Below, piece after piece: positions 36,982 to 47,907 of a stretch of DNA of 64,000 bases; within the stretch, counting starts at the first letter, position 1, and the number at the start of each line of letters is the position of its first letter. Both the position numbers and the translations under genes were made by a program. Where the stretch lies: positions 1,751,001 to 1,815,000 of the forward strand of contig CAMPEX010000001.1 of assembly GCA_946807835.1 (NCBI GenBank), written 5' to 3'. A model generated the notes under the pieces. The model made no database searches, had not been told where the DNA came from, and saw only the letters and a program-made list of their open reading frames with translations. The stretch is from Ailanthus altissimus. Lineage: Eukaryota > Streptophyta > Magnoliopsida > Sapindales > Simaroubaceae.

Positions 36982-37456
36982 TAATGGGATTTGTGCTTAT
37001 GTGCCATCCCTTTATATATGAATATTTGTTTAATATTTATACTATTATTATCATTTCATTAAATTGCTAATTATATCTTTTATATGGTAAGATGCTTGTA
37101 ATGCTTCAGACATTGTATGATTTAAAAGAGTTCATATCTAGTCTAAATGAGTTTAGATCGGTGCTAAGAATTAGCAACGCTGAGAGTTATAACTATTAAG
37201 AGTTGGCACTGATAAGAATTATCAGGTTATAAGAGTCAGCGATATCTAAAGAGTTAGAGCCTTGTCTAAAATGGGACAAAGACCTGAGAATATATTAGTA
37301 ATTACGTAGTTGCAAAAAGTTGCAAAATAATGTTAGGAAATGTCATTATGCAAATATGTTCTCAAATATTATGTTCATGATCTATCTTCACTGATACTGG
37401 TCTCTCAGTGAATACCTTAAGAAATATATAGATGTATGTCTATATCTTGATGGTCT
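36982..37456 (+). mobile_element. Outer copia solo LTR (family L), first piece
   Basis: It starts TAATGGGATTTGTGCTTATG (TGTTGGGATTTGTGC in intact copies) and runs to GATGGTCT, where the Tekay LTR begins. The missing remainder of this LTR starts at 53292 with GGTCCAAATGG, and in unbroken copies these join as GATGGTCCAGATGG. The left flank 36977-36981 is ATAAC, identical to the right flank of the other piece. Confidence 0.82.
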
Positions 37457-38020
37457 TGTAAGATCTGATCCCTATTAGTAGTGTAGGTCCCTAGATTTTA
37501 GTATAAAGTGATAAAGACACCGTAGGATTACTCGATTTTAACCTTATTAGAAGTATTTTTTTATAGTTCGTGTGAGAGGTATTAGACCTAAATTGGTAAT
37601 TTCACACTCGATTGGAGTGTCGGATGGTTATGGAATATTTTTGAAATTTTTTCCCATTGGCTTGGAAAAGGAAATTTTAATTTAATATATGAATTTTTAT
37701 TTGAGGGTTATGCATAGAACAAGCCTTTGTTAAGAAACACAATCCATGTGCTAGAAAATTGACAATTAGAGACAAGTTGGTAAATTACTAAAACGGAAGC
37801 CTAGTTGGTTCCTTTGACTATTCTAACTAAATAATTAGAAAGGAACCAATTAAATACTTCCATTTTGAACTAATGAAAATTTAAAAATTTAGAATTAGTT
37901 TAGGGGCAAATTGGACTTTAAGAAAATCACTATATAAGGATGAAATGTCTAGAATTTGGCTAAGTAAAAAGCATAAAATATTGGAGCAAAAGAACAAATT
38001 TTCGGCCATGAGAGAGAGAG
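37457..38020 (+). mobile_element. Tekay-like LTR A, piece 1
   Basis: It starts TGTAAGATCTGATCC, comparable with the TGTAATATCCAATCC start of element B, and shares the AGGTATTAGACCTAAATTGG block. It is flanked on the left by GGTCT. It breaks at GAGAG (38016-38020), where element B is inserted; the sequence resumes at 42680. Confidence 0.75.
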
Positions 38021-40984
38021 TGTAATATCCAATCCTCATTAAAAGTATTGGCGCCTAGATTTCGGTATAGGGTAATGAAGACATTGTGGGGTTATCCAAT
38101 TTTAACCCTATTATAAATATTTTTTATGGTGCGTGTGAGAGATATTAGACCTAATTTGGTAATTTCACGCTCAGTCGGAGCGTCGGACAATCCTAGAATA
38201 TTTTTGGAATTTTTCTCTATTGGCTTGGAAAAGGAAATTTTAATTTACTACATGAATTTCCATTTAAGGGTTATGTATGGAACAAGCCTTTGTTGAGAAA
38301 CACAATCCATATATTAGAGAATGGACCAATTAGAAACAATCTCATGGATTGCCAAGTTGGAAATTCTAGTTAGTTCTATGGACTATTTTAATTAGATAGT
38401 TACAAAGGAACCAATGATATACTTAGTTTCCAACCAATGGCAAATTAAAAATTTAGAGTAAGTTGAGGGGTAAATTGGTCTTTTGAGGGAGCACTATATA
38501 TAGGGTAGAAGTGTGTAGAAATTTCAAGTGATCAAAAACACAACACTTAGAGCAAAATTCGTGCAAAAGAAGAGGGAGCTGCTACAGCAAAATTTCAGAT
38601 TTTTTTTTCAATGCTTAATCAAGCTAAAATAAGGTCACATACTAGTTCCTAAGATCAATTGAAGCCTCCATTAGTGAAAATTCAAGAAAAAGAGGTACGA
38701 AAAGCATTGTTTTGTTAGATTGATATGTGAACTTTCAAGATTGCTTCAATTGATGTTCTTATGTGTATTCTTGGTTTAGATTGAGTTGAATTCTAGTGTG
38801 GAGCTTGAAGGAGTCATGAAATTAAAGAAATTGGCAAGGTAAGAATTAGGGTTTTGAATGTAGAGATTTCAATTGGTTATAATTAGGGCATTAGAATGAA
38901 ATTGGCTTGATTTTGATGCAATTGGAACAAGAAATTGAGAAAAGAAATGTGTTGGAACATATGGTGAAATTCTGCCACTTTAGGGAAATTAGGGATTGAG
39001 TTGTGTTTTGGTTGAATTGTGATGTATAAATGGTGCCTTATGTAAATTGAATGTATATGGTTGATAGAAAAATGAAAAATGAAGAAAATGGGACATAATT
39101 GTCCATTATGGGAAGGTGAAGGGCAATTGTGTCCAACCAAAGTTATAAGGCGTTTAATAATTTTTAGGGCGTTGGATGGTGAGTTAGATTAGATTAAATG
39201 ACTCCGTAAATGAAAATCAGAAAGTAGTATCCATCCGGGCTTTGTATGTCGATTAGGGTGTTTAGTAGTTAAATGAGATTCTAGTGTTTGAATTAGTTCT
39301 AATGTCATTTATGGCGTGTAGGTCAAGAAAACCGAGACCGGTAATGGGAGTATAAATCCGGAGTGAAATCGAGCTCGGAGCGGTTGTGAGTGAAAATATG
39401 TCATTTCTTTTATCTTTCGTTTATTATGTTTTCGCATAATAAAAATGTATGTTTTATATGCTTTTAATGCATAAACATGAGTTAGAATCTTGATATTTAT
39501 CCATATATATGCTTTTACATGTTCGGTTTGAGAAATAGCTTTAACATTACTGCATCCGTTTCAAAGGCCATTGGTACCCTCAGATTATAGTGGTGGTGAT
39601 TGTATTAGACCCGGTCGGTATATCCCGTACACATGGGCAGGTTATGAGGGGGGGGGGGAGGGGGGGTGTTACTAACTCTGGGAAGTTGGGATGTCGAGTC
39701 ATATAAGTCGCTCTATGTGTATGGGGTATTGTTTCACTAAATGCATATGTAGGATTCCGTTGCATAGCCAGTGAGATGTCACTGTGGGTACTGCTAGTTG
39801 AAGTGCCCCGTGACCTACTCACGTGTGCAGTGCTAGTTGAGTCACTGCGTGAGTATGGGGGGGGGGGGGGGGTGTTACTAACTTTGGGAAGTTGGGATGT
39901 CGAGTCATATGAGTCGCTCTATGTGTACGGGGTATTGTTTCGCTAAATGCATATGTAGGATTCCGTTGCATAGCCAGTGAGATGTCACTGTGGGTGCTGC
40001 TAGTTGAAGTGCCCCATGACCTACTCACGTGTGCAGTGCTAGTTGAGTCACTGCGTGAGTATAGAGCTTTAGGGTTACCATCGGTACAATTTAGAAAGAA
40101 AATGGCCGAGCGAGGGCTTTAATAGTTTTCGATTTATCGATTGCATATTATGCGTTTATATGCATATGCTAGTTAATATGTTGTACAGATTTTGGATATT
40201 ATTTTTCGAAGAAATAAATAAAACCCGCTCGGCAAGATTTTATTAGCATATGACGTTAGAAACTATTTTACAACTTTATACCAGTTTTAGAAGCATAATT
40301 TATGCATGTCTTTTAGAATTTAATATCTATGCAGAATGTTATTTTATTTGAAATCTTAAATGTACTCACTGAGCTCATTTAATTCACTCATTTTGTGTTT
40401 TATGTTTTTTAAACCCCCTTCCTAAGTGCAGGTCTCAGTACACCAGCTGTTGATTCTCCTATTGCTAATTAGTGGGCCAAATCTGAAGATCATTTTGTAC
40501 ATGTAAATGTGCTAAATAACACTTCTTTTACTTTCAGCATAGTAGTTCTAAATTTGTGCATTGTACATATATTTTGGATAACCAAGAAGAGATTTTGATA
40601 TTTTGATGATCGTTTCACTTTTTATCAGTATTCAAGTTTTATGATCATAATGAAATTATTGAGTTGAGTTTGAATTATTTTGGAAACGACCGGAGGTCCT
40701 ATTTGGCAGCGTTGAGAAGTTGTTTGGAAATAAAAGTGTAATTCTTTGCAGGTTTTATACTGGATTTTCAGAAAAATAAGAAAAATTTTGCCCTTTTTTT
40801 TTAAAGAATTAATATGTCATCTTCATGTATATTCCAAGATTTTTTCAGTAATAGTAAAAACTAAAAAGGGGTTTGCTTAGCAAAATATCTCAACTTACCC
40901 AGTTATATTTTGAGGAACTTTCGTTGGGGTGCCCGGCAAGGCCGCTGGGATCTACTTTAGAGGGTCTCGGGCCAGGTCCTATCA
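38021..40984 (+). mobile_element. 5' LTR of Tekay-like element B, 2964 bp
   Basis: It begins TGTAATATCCAATCC and ends GCCAGGTCCTATCA. Lengths near 3 kb and a TGTAA start are usual for Tekay/Del chromoviruses. It contains a direct duplication of about 205 bp and a run of 16 G. The end is followed by a tRNA-Met primer site. Confidence 0.75.
39660..40075 (+). repeat. Tandem duplication of about 205 bp with poly-G junction
   Basis: Two copies of a unit starting GGTGTTACTAACT and ending GAGTCACTGCGTGAGTAT lie head to tail. A 16-G run (39857-39872) joins them, and a shorter G-rich run precedes the first. The homologous part of LTR A (43770-43980) has a single copy, so the duplication is specific to element B. 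Confidence 0.8.
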
Positions 40985-40987
40985 TAG

Positions 40988-40999
40988 TAGTATCAGAGC
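40988..40999 (+). other. Primer-binding site of element B
   Basis: TAGTATCAGAGC, one mismatch from the initiator tRNA-Met primer site TGGTATCAGAGC, three bases after the LTR end. Confidence 0.75.
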
Positions 41000-41135
41000 A
41001 CGGTTTTTGAAGTTTTTAGTTAAAAAGTTCATTTTTAGAATGAGATTCTTAAAGTTGCATGAATATTTTTCTAAGTTTAGTAAATTGAATTCTATGCATT
41101 TGATAATCATTTGCATCATTAAATTCACAAAAAAT

Positions 41136-42086
41136 ATGCATCGTTATGGGGGCCCACGTACTATGAGAGCAGCTGCGGATGTTCTTGCATTTGAAGAAGA
41201 GCAGGGGAATGATTCGGTTAATGTTCCTACGCCTCGACCCCTCCTGAGTCATTTCAGCCTACTGAGCGAGAGGGTGGAAACATGAATGTAGCTCAGATGG
41301 CCTAGATACTAGTAGTAGCAATCCAAAAACCGAGAAAGACAAGAATGTCTATTGAGTGCACTAAAAAATTAAGCGCTAAGCCTCATGATGGTATTGGAGA
41401 CCCTGAGAGAGCCTAATCCTGGTTAGAGAATAATGAAGAAAGTTTCCAGGTTATAGGATGTCTGAAGAACAGATGGTAATATACTTCGTATTTCTATTGA
41501 AAGAATGAACAAAAGATTGGTGGAAGGCCTTGCAAATGAGGAATGCCGATAGGGTGTCTTGGGTGCTTTTCAAAGAGGAATTTCTAAATAAGTTTTACCC
41601 CAAAAGTTATAAAGATGTGAAAATAGAAGAGTTCTTTAAGTTGGAACAAGGTTCACTCTCGGTGGCAGAGTATAAGAAGAAGTTTTCAAAGCTCCTCCGT
41701 GCCGTTCCCTTTATAGTTGATAATGAAGAGTAGAAGGCTAACCGGTTTGGAATGGGTCTCAATCCTTAGATCAGGGCGTACATGGTATCGGCAGCCCACA
41801 CTCAGTATGGAGCATTGATGGAAGCTACAACTCGAGTTGAAAGAAGTATGGCGGCCATCCCTAAACCGAAATAGCAGGGTCAGAAAAGAGGTTGGTCAGG
41901 TGGTTCTCGATGAGGACCGAGTAAATTCATATGAAAAGATGAGAGATCTACATGGTCTAGCAATCAGAAACCAAGTTCTCGAGAAGGACCGAGTAAATGC
42001 ATATAAAAAGATGAGAGATCTACATGGTCTAGTAGTCAGAAACTAAGCCAAGGAGCTTAATCCACCAAGCTTCCGTTAGGCAACCA
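41136..42086 (+). pseudogene. Tekay-like gag fragment
   Basis: The probable start is MHRYGGPRTMR at 41136. Core gag residues follow in shifting frames: KPHDGIGDPERA, SWLENNEESF, then an uninterrupted part SWVLFKEEFLNKFYPKSYKD, FFKLEQGSLSVAEYKKKF and LLRAVPFIVDNEE (41540-41733). After this comes FGMGLNP. This is the retrotransposon gag domain that packages element RNA in Ty3/gypsy chromoviruses. A short direct repeat encodes KDERSTWSSN twice near 41935-42035. Stops at several points and the loss of protease, RT and integrase make it dead. Confidence 0.75.
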
Positions 42087-42674
42087 TCACTCGTTTTGTG
42101 TTTTATGTTTTCTAAACCCCCTTCCCAGGTGCAGGTCTCGGTACTCCAGCTGCTGATTCTCCTATTGCTAATTAGTGGGCCAAATCTGAAGACCATTTTG
42201 TACATGTAAATGTGCTAAATATCACTCTTTTTTCTTTCAGCATAGTAATTCTAGATTTGTGCATTGTACATATGTTTTGGATAACCAAGAAGAGATTTCG
42301 ATATTTTATGATCGTTTCACTTTTTATCAGTATTCCAGTTTTATGATCATAATGAAATTATTGAGTTGCATTGAAATTGCCTTGGAAAGGACCGGAGGTC
42401 CTATTTGGCAGTGTTGAGAAGTGGTTTGGAAATAGAAGTGTAATTCTTTGCAGGTTTTGTACTGGATTTTTAAAAAAATAGGGGAAACTCTGTCCGTTGT
42501 TTTTAAAGAATTAATATGTCATCTTCATGTATATTTCAATATTTTCTCAATAATAGTAAGAACTAAAAAGGGGTTCGCCTCGTGGAATTTTTCAACTTAC
42601 CCAGTTATATTCTGAGGAACTTCCGGTAGTGCCGCTGGGATCTACTGTAGATGGTCTTGGGTTGGGTCCTGTTA
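42087..42674 (+). mobile_element. Remnant 3' LTR of element B
   Basis: The 588 bp match 40384-40984 of the 5' LTR closely (TTTTGTGTTTTATGTTTT, CTCCTATTGCTAATTAGTGG, AAAGAATTAATATGTCATC) and end GGGTCCTGTTA. A single deletion therefore removed everything from gag to the first four fifths of the 3' LTR. It is followed by GAGAG, the target duplication of element B. Confidence 0.8.
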
Positions 42675-42679
42675 GAGAG

Positions 42680-44064
42680 TTCCTGCTACAGTGAAACCCA
42701 ATACTTTTTCATGAGTTTTCATACTTGATCAAGCTAAAATAAAGCCAAACACAAAGTTTCTAAGATCAATTAAAGCTTCCGTTAGTGAAAATTCAAGGAA
42801 AAGAAGCAAGAAAAGCATTGTTTAGCAATAATGATGTGTGAATGTTCATGATTGCTTCAATTGATGTTTTTGTGGGAATTCTTGATTTAGATTTTCAAGT
42901 GTGTAGCTTAAAAGAATCATCAAAGTAAAGGAATTGGTAAGGTAAGAATTAGGGTTTGGTGTGATTTTATTGTAGAAACTTTAATTAGATGTTATTAAGG
43001 CATTAGAATTAAATTGGCTTGATTTGGATGTCATTGGAACAAGAAATTGAGAAAAAAGATGTGTTGGGTGAGTAGGGTAAATTTTGGCCACTTTAGGGAT
43101 TTTAGGGTTTGAGTTGTGTTTTGGTTTAATTGTTGTGTATAAATGATTCCTTATATCAATTGGATGTATATGGTTGATGGAAAATCAAAAATGAAGAAAA
43201 TGAGACATAATTGTCCATTTCAGTAAGGTAAAGGGAAATTATGTCCAACCAAATTTATAAGGTGTTAAGCAATTTTTATGGCTTTGGATGGTAAATTAAG
43301 CAAGATTGAATAAGATTGAATGACTTTGTAAATGAAAATTGAAAAGTGGAATCCATCTGGGCCTTGAAAGTCGAATAGGGCACTTATTAATTTAAATTAA
43401 ATTTTAGCATTTTTAAAGTTTCTAAATGTCATTTTTGGCGTTTAGGTGAAGAAAATCAAGAGTGGTAAAGGAAGTAAGCGTTCCGGAGAAGAATTGAGTT
43501 TGGAGCGGTTGGTGAGAAAAAATCTATCATAATTTATCTTTCATTTAATATATTTTCGCATATTAAAATTGTATATTTTATATGCTTTTAATGCATAAAC
43601 ATGATTTACGGTTTTGGTAAACAATTATAAATATACATTTATATGTTCAGTTTAAGAAACAGTTTTAAAATTTTTAAATTAGTTTCAAAGGCCATGGGTA
43701 GCATCAGATTTTAGTGTGGTGATGGTTTAAGACCTGGCCGATATATCCTGTATGCATGGGCAAGTATTGGAGGGTGAGTTATTAACTCTGAGAAACCAAG
43801 TTAGTTAGTCATGTGAGTCGCTTTATGTGCACGGGGTATTGTCTTGCTATATATAGGCGATGTAGAATTCTGCTGCATAGCTATTGAGATGTCACAATAG
43901 GTGTTGTTAGTTTAGACGCCCCGTGACCTACTCACCTTGTGAGGTGCTAGTTTAGTCCCTATGTAAGTACAGAGCTTTAGGGTTACCATTGGTGAAGTTT
44001 AGAAAGAAAATGGCCGAGCAAGGGTTTAATAGTTTTGAGCTACCAAATGCATATTACGTATTAT
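42680..44064 (+). mobile_element. Tekay-like LTR A, piece 2
   Basis: It continues LTR A after the element B insertion (CTGCTACAGTGAAACC aligns with 38574 onward in B) and includes the TAGGGTTACCATTGGTG block also at 40070. It breaks at ATTAT (44060-44064), where a copia solo LTR sits. Confidence 0.75.
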
Positions 44065-46331
44065 TGTTGGGATTTGTGCTCACGTGTCATTCCATTATTG
44101 TATAAATATTTTATTTTATAATATTTATCCAGATCATTATTTGTTAAATCGCTAATTACTATTATTAAATGGTTCAATCCTTGTGACGCTACAGACATTA
44201 TATGATCTGAAAGGGTTCGGATTTGGTTTAAAAAAGTTTAGATCATTACTAAAAGTTAGCATCACTAAAAAACTATAAATGTTAAAGAGTTAGCATGTTA
44301 TATTGATCAGTGAAGTCTAAGAGTTGGATCTTGTCTGTAATGATACAAAGACTTAAGAATACATTAATAATAATATAGTTGCAAGAGTTGCAATAGATGC
44401 TAAGAAATGTTATTATGTAAGTCTATTCTTAAATTATATGTTCCTGGTCTTAATTCACCAATGCAGGTCTGACGGTGGAATCTTTTTACATAGACCAATG
44501 TATACTATACCTAGATGGTCTAGATGGTTGTTCTTAGTTGACCATAGGCTTACTAGAAGTTCGTATAGCATACAGGTGTTCAGTGATGACTGAATACTGA
44601 ATAGACTCAACGAGGACCCCAATAGACATCCCATAAAACCATCAATAGAAGGTCTTCTCGAGTTGAGTAGTATACATGGTCCTTTGATCTGAGTACCACG
44701 GTGGGCTTGTAAGTGATCCATCATACTTTAGTTCTACGTATATCACAGACCTTTCACAGTGTGACCGCTAGGTATGGTCCGATACTTATGGAGTCTGGTG
44801 TATGCAAATATGAAATCTGTCAGCTCACATGGATGAGTTATATATATCCAGATGCTCAGAGATGTTATCTTAAAAAGTCTTATGACTATAAAAAACAAAC
44901 CCAAGAAAAAAGTTTCCTACAGGGTTAAATAATTTAATAAAAGTGTTTGCATATATTGTTTATTAAGATACGTGTCTTGAGATAAGTTCACGGATGAGCA
45001 CATAGGAATTTGACAGTAGTGATCTATATGCCTGCTCTTCCAAGATATGATTGGCAGAAGGATTATACGTATGCGCTATGACCTTAACTTGTATGGTCTA
45101 CTGCACTGATTTGTAATATCCGTGACGTGTGTATGGGGCATCGATCTCGAACTCACAGAATAATTCTGTTTGACAAATCAGGAGTGGACCTAGAGGGTTC
45201 GGCAATATAAAGTGTACTCGTTGTGCATTGGGGCAGCATACCGGATTGTATAATTTGATCTAGAAAATTTTAGCAAACCGGATATTTACTTCGGTCTCTC
45301 TTCAGTCGTGCACGTGTCAAAACTTAAGAGTTAAGTACATCAATTAGTTAACAATTAGTTGTTGACCAATGGGATGTTGACACATGGCACATTATAGGTC
45401 AATTATTGTTTGATTTAAAAATTACCAAAATGACCTTATTTGTTAAACAAATAATATCATTATTTTATTTATTAAAATATTTATTGAATAAAATAATAAT
45501 AATAATATATGATATTATTATTTAAATTGAAATCAAACAATTAATTTTTTATTTAAATTGGCATGTGTTTTTACTATGATGTAATATGATTAAATCATTT
45601 GTTTAATATTAATTAAATGATATGATAAGTATAAATAGGTGACATTTGTTAATGGTAGGCCTTAAGATATTTTTTAATAATGAGAAAGTGTTTTCTCATT
45701 TGGCCTAGATTAAGGCCAAGTTCATTTAAATGATTTTCTATTTTATTTTTATTTTTCATTTAGTTTATTGTAAATAATAATAAACAAAACATTAATGGCA
45801 AATATAATGGATGCCATTAGGTGAGAAAATGAAAGAGCAATATGTTGCTCAATTGATTAAGTAAAAATTAGCTAAGGGATTAATAGGAATGGTAGAGAGA
45901 ATTTTAAAAGGGTAAGTGTTAGAAAATTCTCTCATGTATTAAGAGCAAAAACACCTCTTCCATTTTTCCTTCCATTTTTTATCACCCATACTACAAGGTA
46001 GAAATAAGGATTCAAGAGTTGAATAATTTACTGGAAAATCTACTATTCTAGCTTCCCTAAGCCCACCGTGTTGAGGAACTAGAATTGTGAACGGGTTACT
46101 TCAAGGTGGGTACTCCGGTTCGACAATATACCAAAGGCATGATAAGGTATTATTTTTCAATTTTGAAGTATTTTACATTTATGAGATAACATGTAAAGTT
46201 TATTTATGTTTATCTTTATGACATTTGTATTCTGCTGATCCGCTGCGCATGTATGTATGTGATACATATGTTATATTTGAATGATAGATACAAACCCACA
46301 TGCATGCACCTTAGGTTTAAAATCACTCACA
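44065..46331 (+). mobile_element. Copia solo LTR (family L), 2267 bp
   Basis: TGTTGGGATTTGTGCTCACG at the left end and AAAATCACTCACA at the right. The flanks ATTAT (44060-44064) and TTTAT (46332-46336) form a 5-bp target duplication with one mismatch. It has the full set of family L landmarks and no internal region, so it arose by LTR-LTR recombination. Confidence 0.85.
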
Positions 46332-46707
46332 TTTATATGTGTACATGTTAGTTATTATGTTTTATAAACTTTGGATATTATTTTCCGAAGATGTAAATAA
46401 AACCCGCTCGACAAGATTTCATCAGCATATGATGTTAGAAACTATTTTACAATTTTATAATAATTTTAGACGTATATTTTATGCATATCTTTTAGAATTT
46501 AATATTTATACAGAATTTTATTTTATTTTCACTAGAAATCTTAAACTCACTCACTGAGCTCTTTTAGCTCACCGTTTTGTGTTTTATGTTTTCTAAACCC
46601 CCTCCAGGTGCAGGCTTCAGTGCGCAAGTTGGTGATTCTCCTACAACTGATTAGTGGGCCTGGTCTGACGATTATTTTGTAAATGTCAACATGCTAAGTA
46701 GCACCCC
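46332..46707 (+). mobile_element. Tekay-like LTR A, piece 3
   Basis: It matches 40157-40520 of element B: AAATAAAACCCGCTCG, ATTTTATGTTTTCTAAACCC-like and GATTAGTGGGCC blocks. It stops at AGTAGCACC, where a copia leader begins. About 150 bp of LTR are missing before piece 4 at 52974. Confidence 0.72.
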
Positions 46708-47907
46708 AAAAGGTAGACAACTCTTGTCAATTGCATTTCTTGCAACTCTTACCACTAATCCTAAATACACCTTATCCCCACCCTATAGCAATATTGGATA
46801 AGTGTATTTTAGATTAACTTGTCAATCATCAAATATATGTTATTAGTATTACCTTCACGCTGTAGCAATATTTGGGTAATACAATCGCATATATTTACCT
46901 CATCTTATGTTTAATCGGCATAACCCAAATCACCCTGACCAATCCCTTACGCTGTAGCAATATTGGAACTGATCGAAATGACTCATCTAATACCGTATTG
47001 ACAAGATGGATCATTGTATAATATTATCTTATAATATAATACTATTCAATCTGATTAAGAGAGATTTTTTTTATTTTAATTATTATTTCATTAATTAATA
47101 TTTATTTGACATTAATAATAATAATAATCATAATAATAATAAATTTTCGCATCTCATACGAATCTAATTCATAATTAGTATATTTATTTACGTAAGCACA
47201 ACTAACCCTCACCAATAGAGCTTCTATTGTGGTTAATGACGTAAACAAATAATTTGTTATTTTAATACAATAATATAACAATTATAATTGTATTAAATAT
47301 ACTTCACTTGAAAAATTTGCAAATAGAAGTATTATATTTGGAATGATCAGTGTTAGAAGTTGAACGTTATAGCATTATATAGTATAATGCTCCAAAAAGT
47401 TTTTTTACTATTTTCTTTTTACTTCAACCTAAAACGTCCTGGGTTTCTGACTAATGAATGCTCCGGTGTTAAACACCTTAACGCCCCCGCGTTCATCATT
47501 TATAACGCTCAGGTGTTTAGCACATAAACGCCCGACTTTAAACACTTTAACGTCCCTACGTTATATAATAAACGTTCCTGCGTTAAGCAAATAATGCTGC
47601 TACGTTATATGATATAACACTTCAACATTAGATTCCTAATGCCACAACGTTTTTTGACAAAAACTATTTTTCCTACACTTTAAACACTTTACAATGCAAT
47701 TTTTACTATTTTCAGGCATTCTAAACATTTCATATAACACTTCAACAACCCATAAAAATAATATGATCATCATCATGTTCAAACATCATACATCACCATG
47801 TTGAAATTTAATCATCATCAAGTTGTTCAAATATACAACATCAACATGTAAACATAGTCAATAACAAGAATGATCACATACTCAATTTAACATGCTCTGA
47901 TACCATT
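46708..47907 (-). mobile_element. Copia untranslated leader with tandem motifs
   Basis: This is the interior next to the 5' LTR at 47908. It holds three copies of a GTAGCAATATT-type phrase at about 80-95 bp spacing (near 46785, 46863, 46953), and further along a GC-richer cluster of AACGCCCxxxCGTT-like motifs (47460-47640). The same series occurs at 55140-55560. No coding frame. It ends abruptly at the junction with Tekay LTR piece 3, so gag and pol were lost. Confidence 0.65.
47894..47905 (-). other. Primer-binding site, copia family L
   Basis: GCTCTGATACCA is the exact reverse complement of the initiator tRNA-Met primer site TGGTATCAGAGC. It is 2 bp from the LTR, proving the orientation (minus) and the exact LTR edge at 47908. 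Confidence 0.88.

Noticed and set aside
39580..40028. Two nearly identical minus-strand frames starting MSRSRGTSTSS / MSRSWGTSTSS
   Set aside because: They are the reverse strand of the duplicated LTR unit, not a gene family.
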